This document shows, piece after piece, positions 8,542 through 16,426 of a stretch of 64,000 nt of DNA. Source of the DNA: Synechococcales cyanobacterium CNB (GTDB lineage Bacteria; Planctomycetota; Phycisphaerae; Phycisphaerales; UBA1924). The stretch lies in the NCBI GenBank assembly GCA_030263455.1, contig SZOZ01000003.1, forward strand, positions 62,001-126,000, read 5' to 3'. The position numbers and the translations under genes were made by a program. Below the pieces are notes generated by a model. The model did not search any database. It saw only the letters and a list, made by a program, of their open reading frames with translations, and was not told the DNA's origin. How positions within the stretch are numbered: the first letter of the stretch is position 1; every line of letters starts with the position of its first letter.

Positions 8542-9456
8542 TCACAGCTCGAACATGACTCCCCGCTCGGGGGTCGTATTCAGCACGTTCATTCTCCATA
8601 GCCACCATTCGCCTGACGGAACCTGATAGTATAGGAAGGAGAACGGGTAACGTTCCCCCGACTGAAGCTCGAGGATCACGCCGACCAAGGCGACGCGCAG
8701 GCGGCCATGGCGTTGCAAAGCCTGCATCGCGCCGCCTTCTGGGTCGGACCACCAGTTCCGGAAGCCGATCTGCGAGCGCCCCATCCAGACATCCCCAGGT
8801 AGCGTGCCTGAAAGAACGGGCAGGCGGATTTCCTGACCGAACTCGATCTGTCCGAACGCGATCGCCAAGCCGGTCCCCTCCGCCGGAAGGGCAACGGGCA
8901 TTGCCGCGCCGTTGAATCGGTCTCGGGCGACAGTCCAAAGGCGATCAAACACGGACACAATATGATCGTCGCCGGGATAGGATTCCTGAAAGAGAAACTC
9001 GTAGTCTTGCGGAACCAATTCCCGACGCATGGCGGCGGCGTCGCGGAAGACATAGCCCGAGGATTCTCGCCATGCCCTGTATGCCTCGGGAGACTGCTGG
9101 ATCAGCCGGAAGTAAATAGTGTCGCCTGTGAGATTGATGAGACGAAGCGTGTCGTTGTCAGCCGCAGCAAGGTCGTCACCGGGCGGTAGTGCGAGATTCG
9201 CGAGGTGGGGGCGAACGCTTGAGGCGGTTGGAAAGTCCCGAAAAGGCGCCATCGTAATCCGACGATAGTTTTCTTGGCCGAGATCGATCGCTTCCCGGAT
9301 CTCTCGTTCGTGCGTACGGCGTGATTCCGCAACGGCATGGCGGTGCTGGATGGCACGCAGAAACGCGATACTTGCAACGGCTAGGGCGACTAGTGCTGCT
9401 AGGAGAAGCCCCCAGCGTCGGCGATGGGTGGGTTCATTGGCCGGTTCAATGCTCAT
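8542..9456 (-). CDS. Membrane-anchored protein of unknown function
   Basis: 304 residues. A short polar N-terminus (MSIEPANEPTHRRR) precedes one membrane helix at about 15-33; the rest is soluble and probably outside the membrane by the positive-inside rule. No recognised motif; the C-terminal half is rich in beta-prone and aromatic residues (for example FSFLYYQVPSGEWWLW). It sits 12 bases after the 12-cysteine gene and 10 bases before the MauE-pseudopilin gene, so the three are almost certainly co-transcribed. I do not recognise the family. Confidence 0.8.
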   Translation of the reverse strand: MSIEPANEPTHRRRWGLLLAALVALAVASIAFLRAIQHRHAVAESRRTHEREIREAIDLGQENYRRITMAPFRDFPTASSVRPHLANLALPPGDDLAAADNDTLRLINLTGDTIYFRLIQQSPEAYRAWRESSGYVFRDAAAMRRELVPQDYEFLFQESYPGDDHIVSVFDRLWTVARDRFNGAAMPVALPAEGTGLAIAFGQIEFGQEIRLPVLSGTLPGDVWMGRSQIGFRNWWSDPEGGAMQALQRHGRLRVALVGVILELQSGERYPFSFLYYQVPSGEWWLWRMNVLNTTPERGVMFEL

Positions 9457-9468
9457 GACTCGAGCAGT

Positions 9469-9726
9469 TCACGAGGTGAAGATGCAGTGCTGGCCAGCGG
9501 GCGGATTGTCGCAATCGTACTGAAGGTTGCAGCAGGTGCATGTACGCGGACCGCCAACAGGTCCACAGCAGGCGCAGCTGCCCTGACATCCGCCAGGCGT
9601 GAATCCGCCGCATGAGTAGCCTCCACAGGAACAGGGAGCCATGAGGGAATCGCTTCCCATGACGACGGACGCGAGCAGCAGCACGATACCAACGACGAGA
9701 ATCCACCAAGCACCGAGCTTCGACAT
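9469..9726 (-). CDS. Small 12-cysteine exported or membrane-anchored protein
   Basis: 85 residues. An N-terminal hydrophobic helix (about 5-23, WWILVVGIVLLLASVV) acts as signal or anchor; the remaining 60 residues hold 12 cysteines (32, 34, 39, 47, 51, 53, 54, 63, 65, 66, 72, 81) among many Gly and Pro. It has GGGAG (in the minus-strand sense) before the ATG at 9726 and leads the three-gene unit. Twelve cysteines is also the count of the methylamine dehydrogenase small subunit, whose maturation needs MauE, but the two tryptophans of that cofactor are absent from the mature part, so it is not that enzyme. A disulfide-rich secreted peptide is the best reading. Small size lowers certainty, but composition and spacing are gene-like. 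Confidence 0.72.
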   Translation of the reverse strand: MSKLGAWWILVVGIVLLLASVVMGSDSLMAPCSCGGYSCGGFTPGGCQGSCACCGPVGGPRTCTCCNLQYDCDNPPAGQHCIFTS

Positions 9727-9746
9727 GATCGTTCTCCCAGATTGAC

Positions 9747-9752
9747 ATTATC
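9747..9752 (-). promoter_or_regulatory. Candidate -10 box of the 12-cysteine gene
   Basis: On the minus strand GATAAT occurs 20 bases before the ATG at 9726. A matching -35 at the normal distance is weak. It is the best box in the upstream AT-rich stretch. Confidence 0.25.
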
Positions 9753-9901
9753 CATGTTGCCAGAATGAGGTCATCGTATCAATAGCTTTGGGTTCTTTTC
9801 GGACGGTCAGTCGGCCAGCGGGGGCAGTTGAATGCAAACAAAACGCTAACGTATATCGGCGTATGGTACTACTGCCTGGTAGGATCGTCATATCGCGCTG
9901 A

Positions 9902-9928
9902 GGGCATCGGGGATGGTGTCCGATGCCC
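9902..9928. repeat. Perfect 9-bp inverted repeat near the cassette border
   Basis: GGGCATCGG (9902-9910), 9-base loop, CCGATGCCC (9920-9928). No T tract follows on either strand, so a terminator is unlikely. It marks the point where base composition returns to GC-rich. Confidence 0.55.
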
Positions 9929-10011
9929 CAACAGCGTGTATTCCGCGTGCAACGGCAGCAACGGTCCAGACGAGCGAGGTGGCCATCGGTTGCTCTAACT
10001 CGTGGTCTGGC

Positions 10012-10089
10012 TGGACGATCGAGGCCGAGGGCGAGGTGTTCCACGGGGACGGGCGGTTCACGCGCGACGGCTTCCCCGCGCCGGCGTGA
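10012..10089 (+). pseudogene. 3' remnant of a second M29 aminopeptidase gene
   Basis: The frame reads W-TIEAEGEVFHGDGRF and ends after 26 codons at TGA 10087-10089. It matches the C-terminus of the intact M29 gene (GTIEADGEVFHRDGTF). At DNA level 10014-10060 agrees with 7248-7294 at about 40 of 47 positions, several changes being at third codon positions, as expected for a diverged coding paralogue. The rest of that gene is missing upstream. Confidence 0.65.
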
Positions 10090-10611
10090 TCAGATCAGGC
10101 CGAAGAGGTCGAGGATGGCCGCGCCGATGCCGACGACCAGCACGGCGACGACGAGGCCGATGACGGCCCAGGCGATGACGTGGCCCGCGGTGGAGCCTTC
10201 GAGGCGTTCGAGGGGGGGGGCGAGCGTCCACTGGACAGCGCCCATCGCGCCGGATACGAGGGCGTCGGCGTCCGCGCCGCATTCGGGGCAGGGGGTGCCG
10301 TCGGGCAGCCCGGAGAGGTCGTAGCCGCAGACCGGGCAGACGGGCGGCAGGCCCTGCTCGTCGCGGCGGCGTGCGGCCTGGGCGGCGATCTCGGCGAGCA
10401 TGGCGCGGGCGCGGGCGTGGTCGGCGGCGCGGACCATGACGGAGAGGGGCGTGGCGATGCCGGCGATGGGGATGACCTGGCCGAAGCCGCCGGTGACGGT
10501 TGCCGCGACGCCCATGGCGCGGAGGGAGTGGACGAGGAGCTCGGCCTCGAACTCGACGGGCGTGTGCGCGACGGGGATCATGCGGTTTGGGTCGGGCGTG
10601 CGCCTGGGCAT
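10090..10611 (-). CDS. Zinc-ribbon membrane protein with a DUF2007-like N-terminal domain
   Basis: 173 residues from the ATG at 10611. The N-terminal part (about 12-75, VAHTPVEFEAELLVHSLRAMG) resembles the DUF2007 'putative signal transducing' fold. It is followed by a zinc ribbon CPVCGYDLSG...CPECG at about 97-117 and a C-terminal membrane helix (about 147-168). Proteins with 'CPVCGYDL' ribbons are frequent in planctomycetes; role unknown. It lies 7 bases after sppA on the same strand and is probably co-transcribed with it. A nine-G run (10212-10220) falls at Pro codons. Confidence 0.75.
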   Translation of the reverse strand: MPRRTPDPNRMIPVAHTPVEFEAELLVHSLRAMGVAATVTGGFGQVIPIAGIATPLSVMVRAADHARARAMLAEIAAQAARRRDEQGLPPVCPVCGYDLSGLPDGTPCPECGADADALVSGAMGAVQWTLAPPLERLEGSTAGHVIAWAVIGLVVAVLVVGIGAAILDLFGLI

Positions 10612-10618
10612 GGTCGGC

Positions 10619-11635
10619 TCACGGGAAGTCGGGGAGCCAGAGGTAGTACGGTCGGCCCGGTTCGACCTCGGCGGCGAGTCCCGCGCCGAGGTTGAGTTGG
10701 ACGATCGAGACGCCGGAGCGGTCGTCGGTGCGAGCGGGATGAAGGGGGGGGGCGTCGGCGAGTGAGTAGGCGGTGGCGGGCGTTCCCTTGCGGGCGTAGC
10801 CGTACTTGATGAGGCGGGCGCGGTCGACACCGGCGAGGCGCTTCGCGGTGTCGAAGGCGTCGCGGACGTCGCCCTCGGCGTCGGCGAGTCCGGCGGCGAC
10901 GGCGTCCGTGCCGCTGAAGATGCGGCCGTCGGTCATGGTGTCGAGGCGCGAGGCGTCGAGGCCCGGTCGTCGCTCGACGACGAGCGAACGGAAGCGGCCG
11001 TAGAACTCATCCACCATGCCTTGGAGGATGGCGTAGTGCTGCTCGCGCGGGGGTTCGAGAGGGTTGGCGAGATCCTTGTTGGGGCCGCTGGTGACGGAGC
11101 GCGAGTGGATGCCGATCTTGGCGAGTCCCTGGCTGACGTTGACGGTGGGGATGATGACGCCGATGGAACCGGTGATGGCGGTGGGGTGCGTGACGATCTC
11201 GTCGGCGGCGAGGGCGACGTAGTAGCCGCCGCTGGCCGCGACCTCGCCGAGTGAGGCGACGACGGGCTTGCCGGTCTCGTCGGCGAAGCGGCGGAGTTCG
11301 GCGTGGAGGACGTCGCTGGCGGTGACGGAGCCGCCGGGCGAGTTGATACGGACGACGACGGCGCGGACGGCGGGATCGACGGCAGCGCGGTCGAGGCGTA
11401 GGAGGAACTCGTCCACGGGGTTTTCGCCGCGGCCGAGGATGGAGAAGCGGGGCCGATCGGCAATGAGGCCGGTGAGGTCGATGAGGGCAACCTTGGTGGC
11501 GGGGTTGCCGGGGTCGGCGAGGGTGGTGTGCTCGTTGAGGCGGCCGCCTGAGCCGTCGAGGGAGACGGTGAAGGAGAGCGGCGAGCAGCCGACGAGGGCG
11601 AGCAGGCAGGCGAGCAGGGCGAGGAGGCTATGCAT
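10619..11635 (-). CDS. sppA: Signal peptide peptidase SppA-type lipoprotein
   Basis: Membrane-bound serine protease that degrades cleaved signal peptides. 338 residues from the ATG at 11635. The N-terminus is a lipoprotein signal with lipobox LVGC, so Cys17 would be lipidated. The S49 core shows RINSPGGSV (97-104), the nucleophile Ser135 in EVAASGGYY and the general base Lys187 in SGPNKDLANP; the 52-residue Ser-Lys spacing matches B. subtilis SppA. Short, single-domain form. Longer in-frame starts up to 11896 would put non-signal sequence first and are rejected. Carries a nine-G run at 10744-10752. Confidence 0.92.
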   Translation of the reverse strand: MHSLLALLACLLALVGCSPLSFTVSLDGSGGRLNEHTTLADPGNPATKVALIDLTGLIADRPRFSILGRGENPVDEFLLRLDRAAVDPAVRAVVVRINSPGGSVTASDVLHAELRRFADETGKPVVASLGEVAASGGYYVALAADEIVTHPTAITGSIGVIIPTVNVSQGLAKIGIHSRSVTSGPNKDLANPLEPPREQHYAILQGMVDEFYGRFRSLVVERRPGLDASRLDTMTDGRIFSGTDAVAAGLADAEGDVRDAFDTAKRLAGVDRARLIKYGYARKGTPATAYSLADAPPLHPARTDDRSGVSIVQLNLGAGLAAEVEPGRPYYLWLPDFP

Positions 11636-11894
11636 CGGGGGAGTGTACAACCGAGGCGGGCGGTGCCTTGGGAGAACGCGGAGGTAGCGGAGAGGAATGC
11701 GGAGAACGCGGAGGGGGAGATTGGGGAGGGGGACGGGCGCGAGACGGAGCGGGGACTGAAGTCCCCGGCTCAGATAATCCTGGCTCTGGAGTCCATGACA
11801 TCGTGGAACCCATCGAAGCAGACCCAGTTCTTCTCTCCGCGACCTCCGTGCTCCTCCCCGCATCCTTCGCGTTCTGCTTCCGTAGGCTCCCGGC

Positions 11895-12854
11895 ATGGGC
11901 GGGCACGTGCCGGTGATGGTGGCGGAGGTGATGGGGCTGCTCGGGCTTCGGCCGGGGGAGGTCTACGCGGACTGCACGGCCGGGCTTGGGGGGCACGCGG
12001 TGGAGGCAGCGCGTCGGGTGGGGCTGCGAGGGACGGTGGTGCTCAACGATCTCGACGCGGGAAACCTTGAGCGTGCGGCGGGGGCGGTGCGGAAGGTGTG
12101 CGGGGGGGACGGGGGCGGGGTACCGCGGGTGGTGCGGTTCCAGGGCAACTTCGCCGAGTTGCCCCGGCGGATGGAAGCGGAAGGGCTGGCGGCGGACGCG
12201 GTCCTCGCGGACTTGGGGTTCGCGTCGGTTCAGGTGGAGGACGCGTCGCGGGGCTTTTCGTTCATGCGAGAGGGGCCGCTGGACATGCGGTACGACGCAT
12301 CGGTGGGGTCGTCGGCGGCGGAGCTGGTGAACGGGCTTCCGGAGGACGAGCTGGCGTCGATCCTGCGGGAATACGGGGAGGAGCGCGAGGCCGGGCGCAT
12401 CGCTCGAAAACTTGTCGCGGAGCGCGCGGTCGAGCCGATCTCCACGACGCAGCGTCTGGCCGGGATCGTGCGGTCGGTGTGCGGCCGGAGCGGTGGCGGG
12501 ATCGACCCCGCGACACGGACTTTCCAGGCGCTGCGGATCGCAGTGAATGACGAGCTGGGTTCGCTTCATGGATTGCTGCGCGCGGTCGAGCGTGCGGCAC
12601 AGTCGGTCGCGGCGGGGTCGGCGTCATGGCTTGCGCCGGGAGGTCGTGTGGCGGTGATCTCGTTCCACTCGCTCGAGGATCGGCCGGTGAAGCGGGCGTT
12701 TGCGAGCCTGGTGGATCGCGGGCTGGCGTGCTCGCTGACGCGCGGGCACGTGGGGCCTGGCGATGCGGAGGTCGAGGCGAACCCGCGGGCGCGATCGGCG
12801 AAAGTCCGGGCGATTGCGATCGGGGGCGCGGCGGGGGATGACAGGCGCAGGTAG
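11895..12854 (+). CDS. rsmH: 16S rRNA (cytosine-1402-N4) methyltransferase
   Basis: SAM-dependent methylation of C1402 in 16S rRNA. 319 residues. Seen: GHVPVMVAEV at the N-terminus, SAM motif DCTAGLGGHA, LADLGFAS, the MRYD box (GPLDMRYD) and the C-terminal ISFHSLEDRPVK with LTRG, the full RsmH signature set. First gene of a reduced dcw cluster (rsmH - LysM - ftsL-like - class B PBP); no mraZ gene is seen before it. Divergent from sppA. Confidence 0.96.
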   Translation: MGGHVPVMVAEVMGLLGLRPGEVYADCTAGLGGHAVEAARRVGLRGTVVLNDLDAGNLERAAGAVRKVCGGDGGGVPRVVRFQGNFAELPRRMEAEGLAADAVLADLGFASVQVEDASRGFSFMREGPLDMRYDASVGSSAAELVNGLPEDELASILREYGEEREAGRIARKLVAERAVEPISTTQRLAGIVRSVCGRSGGGIDPATRTFQALRIAVNDELGSLHGLLRAVERAAQSVAAGSASWLAPGGRVAVISFHSLEDRPVKRAFASLVDRGLACSLTRGHVGPGDAEVEANPRARSAKVRAIAIGGAAGDDRRR

Positions 12855-12929
12855 ACTGTCGGCCGCGTCGGGCGCCACGGATCGGCGGCCGGCGAGGATG
12901 GGTTCGGGACCGAAGGCAAGGACGCGCAC

Positions 12930-13808
12930 GTGACCAGAGAAAACAAGATCGCCCTGATCGTCGGGTTCGCCCTCGTGCTGGTGGTGGGGGTGCTCATCAG
13001 CGACCATCTGTCGCGTGCGCGGCACTTGGAGTTGAACGACCCGGCGGGTGATGATCCGGGGCTGCTTGCGCTGGGGCCTGGCGCGACGCTGCCGGATTCG
13101 GAGTGGACGCCGCCGACGCACGTGCCCGCGCCGACTCCGACGCCGGTGGTGGAAGTGCCGGCGGTCGAGCCGTTCGTGTTCGAGCAGGGGACGGGTCGCA
13201 CGGGTCTCGGCACCGCGTTGGCGCAGGGTCCGGCGACGGGCGATGAGGGGCGGTCGCTGCTGGACGTGGTGAAGGACTACGGGGGGCAGATTCGTAACGG
13301 CGTGATCCACCTGCCAGCGGCGGTGAACCACTCGTCGCAGGAGGCGAAGCCCGCGGGCACGCCGCAGTCGCCCATTGCGCCGCTGCAGGTTCACTTCGTG
13401 GCCAAGGGCGAGTCGCTGTTCGGGATTGCGAAGCGGTACTACGGCGACGGGAACCAGTGGAGGCGGATCGCGGAGCACAACCGGGGGAAGGTGTCGGCGG
13501 ACGGCACGGTGCGTGAGGGCGTTCGGCTTGAGATCCCGGGGGTGGCGGCGACGGTCGCGCCGGAGACGCCGCGGGCGAGGCCGCAGACCGAGCCGCGGCC
13601 GCGTGAGGCGACGCCGCACGTGCCCGAGCCTCAGCGTCCTGGGCCGACGACGTACACGGTGCGCAAGGGCGACACGCTGGGCGAGATCGCGCAGCGGACG
13701 CTCGGCTCGTCGCGTCGGATGTCGGACCTGCTCGCGGCGAACAAGGGGCGCATCGACGACCCGGACGACATCCGCGTGGGCATGGTGCTGACGATCCCTG
13801 CGAGGTGA
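12930..13808 (+). CDS. Membrane-anchored protein with two LysM domains
   Basis: 292 residues starting with GTG. One N-terminal membrane helix (about 7-23), then a Pro/Thr-rich linker, a first LysM domain at 153-203 (VHFVAKGESLFGIAKRYYG) and a second at 241-290 (TYTVRKGDTLGEIA). LysM domains bind the GlcNAc backbone of peptidoglycan, so the protein should sit on the outer side of the cytoplasmic membrane facing the wall. It lies between rsmH and the ftsL-like gene, a place where dcw clusters usually go straight on to ftsL; this suggests a division or septal wall role (inference). Confidence 0.9.
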   Translation: MTRENKIALIVGFALVLVVGVLISDHLSRARHLELNDPAGDDPGLLALGPGATLPDSEWTPPTHVPAPTPTPVVEVPAVEPFVFEQGTGRTGLGTALAQGPATGDEGRSLLDVVKDYGGQIRNGVIHLPAAVNHSSQEAKPAGTPQSPIAPLQVHFVAKGESLFGIAKRYYGDGNQWRRIAEHNRGKVSADGTVREGVRLEIPGVAATVAPETPRARPQTEPRPREATPHVPEPQRPGPTTYTVRKGDTLGEIAQRTLGSSRRMSDLLAANKGRIDDPDDIRVGMVLTIPAR

Positions 13809-13830
13809 CGCGAGCGAACGGGGCGCGGGC

Positions 13831-14136
13831 ATGTTTGCGAAACTGGCGGCCGTGATCGTAGCGGTGGGCGTGTGTGCCTGCACGCTGCTGGCGATGCGGC
13901 AGGCGAGGCTGCAGGCGGCGCACGACCTGGCCGAGGCGCGGTTGCGCGTACGTGCGCTCGACGAACGGGTCGCGTTGAGGCGGGCGGAGATCGGTCGGCT
14001 GGTCTCACCCGAGCAGGTCCGTCGGATGGCGGAGGAGTTGGAGTCGGACTTCGGGGGGTTTGAGCCGATCCTGCCCGAGCAGACGGCATGGCTGTGGCTG
14101 GACGGGCCTGCGCTGGCACAGGGAGAGGAGCGATGA
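13831..14136 (+). CDS. FtsL-like division protein
   Basis: 101 residues: short cytoplasmic start, one membrane helix (about 5-22), then a charged heptad-like stretch (28-70) typical of FtsL leucine-zipper proteins. FtsL links FtsB and the FtsW/FtsI synthase at the septum. Sequence alone is too short to be sure; position is the main evidence, between rsmH and the class B PBP, whose ATG overlaps this stop (ATGA at 14133-14136). Confidence 0.65.
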   Translation: MFAKLAAVIVAVGVCACTLLAMRQARLQAAHDLAEARLRVRALDERVALRRAEIGRLVSPEQVRRMAEELESDFGGFEPILPEQTAWLWLDGPALAQGEER

Positions 14137-16274
14137 GGCTCGGACGAGGCAGGCCAAGCCGCGAGATGGCCGGGACGGAAAGGGCGGATCGCGTTGCGGT
14201 GGTGGTGATCGGCTTCGTCGTGCTTGCGCTGGCGGTGATGCTGTGTCGCGTGGCGCAGTTGCAGTTGCGGCCGGGCCAAGACCTGGCGATGTACGTCTCG
14301 GAGCGGCTGGCGACGAGGCCGGTCGTGGGATATCGGGGGGAGTTGCTGGATCGGCGCGGACGGCTGCTCTCGACGACGCGGATCGGGTACCGGGTGTTCG
14401 TGGATCCGACGCGGTTCGCGTCGCCGCCGGACGAGGCGATCGTCGCGCTGGCGGAGGCGACGGGTATGCCCGCAGAAGAAGTCGGACGGCGGATCGTGCG
14501 GGCGATGGCGATCAATCGGGAGCGGGCGGCTGCGCTGGAGGCGGCGCGCGGGCCTGAGGCGGAGCGGAAGGGAAGGGTAAGAGGCGTGCTGTCGGTGGTG
14601 TTTGGTGTGGGAGGTGCAGGAGAGGGGGAGACGATGTCTGAAAAGGCGCCGTCCCAAGCAGGAGAAGAGGAGGAGCAGGGGGAGGCACCGAAGCCGTTGG
14701 TTCGGTACGTGCCGATCGGGGGCGTGCTGAGCGATGCGCAGCTGGACGAGATTCGGCGTCTGGGGCTGGCGGGCGTGCACGTGGAGCGGCGTCCGGTGCG
14801 CGAATACGCGGGCGGCGAGATCGCAGCGTCGATCGTCGGCAAGGTTGGCTTTGAGCACACGGGGCTGCTCGGCGCGGAACTGACGATGGAGAAGGAGCTG
14901 GCGGCGCGCGATGGGCAAGCGAGATATGCGCGCGACGCGTGGGGTCGGCCGCTGTGGATCGAGCGTGGGCAGTGGTCGCCCGCGGAGCACGGGCGCGACC
15001 GGCGTCTGTCGATCGACGTCGAGTTGCAGCGGATTGCGACGGAGGAACTGGAGCGCGGCGTGCTCGACGCGGACGCGGCGGGCGGGCGGCTCGTGCTCGC
15101 TGACCCGGCGACGGGTGAAATCCTGGCGATGGTGGACCTGATCCGGGAGATGCCGGGGCTGGCGGAGTTCCCGTGGTGGCCGGCCAAGACTGAACCGGGC
15201 GTGCCGACGCCGCCGCGCTATGACCCGTCGGCGGGCGTGCGATACCGGACGATCCCAGCGGATCCGGGTCGGGAGGTGCATCCTGCATTGGGTCGGAACC
15301 GGTGCGTGGAGGACATCTACGAGCCGGGATCGACGTTCAAGGCGTTCGTATGGGCGGTGGTGAGCGAGGCGGGTGCGGCGAAGTACGACGAGGTGATCGA
15401 CACCGAGGGCGGGCAGTGGCGCACGTCGTACGGGCGACCGATCGCGGACGTGACACGGCGGGCGTCGATGACGTGGGAAGACGTGCTGATGAACTCGTCG
15501 AACATCGGCATGGTGAAGGTGACGGAGCGGGTCGGGCACCGGCAGTTGCGCGACGGGCTGACGCGGTTCGGGTTCGGGAGGGCGACGGGGATCGGTCTGC
15601 CGGGCGAGGCGGCAGGGATCATCACGTCCGAGCGGCAGTGGACGAAGTACACACACACGTCGGTGGCGTTCGGGCACGAAGTCGCGGTGACGCCGGTGCA
15701 GATGGTGCGGGCGTTCAGCGTGTTCGCGCGGACTGGGGAACTGGCGGCGACGCTGCCGCAGGTGAGGCTGACCGCGCCGGAGCCCGGCGATCCGGCGGTT
15801 GCGCTTCGGCAGCGTGTGCTCTCGCCGGAGGTCGCGGCGCACACGCGGATGGTTTTGCGTCGGATGGCGGAGAAAGTCGAGCAGAACATGGCGAAGGCCG
15901 ACCCGAGCGAGAGCGAGTGGCGATACCCGATGTGGGGCAAGTCGGGGACGGCCGAGATTCCGCTGGGCAAGGCGCCGGAGGGGAAGCGTCGTCCGCCTGG
16001 TTCGACGGGGTACTACGACAACCAGTACAACTCGAGTTTCGTGGCGGGCGCGCCGTACGAGCGGCCCCGGCTGGTGGCACTCGTGGTGATCGACGACCCG
16101 GGGCCGGAGACGATCCGCAAGCGGCAGCACTACGGCTCGTGGGTGGCGGGGCCCGTGGCGCGGCGGGTGCTGGAGCGGTCGCTGATCTACCTGGGTGAAC
16201 CGCGTGAGAGTTCGGGGGGAGTAGGGCTGGCGACCGCGGCGGGCGCGCAGACGAAGCCAGACCTCCCAGATTGA
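14133..16274 (+). CDS. ftsI: Class B penicillin-binding protein, FtsI/PBP2-like transpeptidase
   Basis: Cross-links peptidoglycan, most likely at the septum given its place in the cluster. 713 residues from the ATG at 14133. One membrane helix near 22-42; a pedestal/dimerisation region; then the transpeptidase with Ser400-x-x-Lys403 (GSTFK), SSN at 455-457 and KSG at 603-605. An acidic, Gly/Glu-rich insert (about residues 145-190) splits the N-terminal region and makes the protein longer than the usual 570-650. The longer in-frame start at 14088 lies inside the ftsL-like gene. FtsI versus the elongation PBP2 cannot be settled from motifs alone. Confidence 0.88.
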   Translation: MRLGRGRPSREMAGTERADRVAVVVIGFVVLALAVMLCRVAQLQLRPGQDLAMYVSERLATRPVVGYRGELLDRRGRLLSTTRIGYRVFVDPTRFASPPDEAIVALAEATGMPAEEVGRRIVRAMAINRERAAALEAARGPEAERKGRVRGVLSVVFGVGGAGEGETMSEKAPSQAGEEEEQGEAPKPLVRYVPIGGVLSDAQLDEIRRLGLAGVHVERRPVREYAGGEIAASIVGKVGFEHTGLLGAELTMEKELAARDGQARYARDAWGRPLWIERGQWSPAEHGRDRRLSIDVELQRIATEELERGVLDADAAGGRLVLADPATGEILAMVDLIREMPGLAEFPWWPAKTEPGVPTPPRYDPSAGVRYRTIPADPGREVHPALGRNRCVEDIYEPGSTFKAFVWAVVSEAGAAKYDEVIDTEGGQWRTSYGRPIADVTRRASMTWEDVLMNSSNIGMVKVTERVGHRQLRDGLTRFGFGRATGIGLPGEAAGIITSERQWTKYTHTSVAFGHEVAVTPVQMVRAFSVFARTGELAATLPQVRLTAPEPGDPAVALRQRVLSPEVAAHTRMVLRRMAEKVEQNMAKADPSESEWRYPMWGKSGTAEIPLGKAPEGKRRPPGSTGYYDNQYNSSFVAGAPYERPRLVALVVIDDPGPETIRKRQHYGSWVAGPVARRVLERSLIYLGEPRESSGGVGLATAAGAQTKPDLPD

Positions 16275-16304
16275 CAGCGACCTGATGGTGTGTGTCTCGA
16301 AGCC

Positions 16305-16334
16305 TTGTGCCGGGACGCCGCGAGGGCTTATACT
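16305..16334 (+). promoter_or_regulatory. Candidate promoter of the PEP-CTERM gene
   Basis: TTGTGC (16305-16310), 18-base spacer, TATACT (16329-16334), in the gap after the class B PBP gene. It predicts a leader of about 85 bases before the ATG at 16427. Confidence 0.4.
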
Positions 16335-16426
16335 CGGGTTGGAATCCGGGCCGCATCGGCGTGCGATGAGTCGGAGCAGCGGTGCGGCGCAAAAGCGCGG
16401 TGCGCGTGCCGATGAGGAGATGGGAC

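Larger units (their letters stand above)
7319..10011. other. Putative accessory cassette between an M29 gene and an M29 gene remnant
   Basis: The 2.7-kb stretch holds three minus-strand genes with 12- and 10-base gaps. It reads visibly less GC-rich than either flank and uses more A/T third positions. It is bordered on the left by the intact M29 aminopeptidase and on the right by a 26-codon M29 3' remnant. No integrase, transposase or terminal inverted repeats are seen. Acquisition by transfer is inference; a GC and codon-use scan would test it. Confidence 0.4.

Noticed and set aside
9469-9726. 12-Cys protein as methylamine dehydrogenase small subunit
   Set aside because: No tryptophans in the mature part to form the TTQ cofactor, and no mau genes other than the MauE-like domain nearby.
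7248-10060. M29 3' repeats as attachment sites of an integrative element
   Set aside because: Only about 40 of 47 bases agree, several differences are silent codon changes, and no integrase is present; a diverged paralogue explains it better.
12624-16130. 1168-codon minus-strand frame opposite the division cluster
   Set aside because: Arg/Pro/His-rich shadow of GC-rich genes on the other strand; the plus strand has clear motifs.
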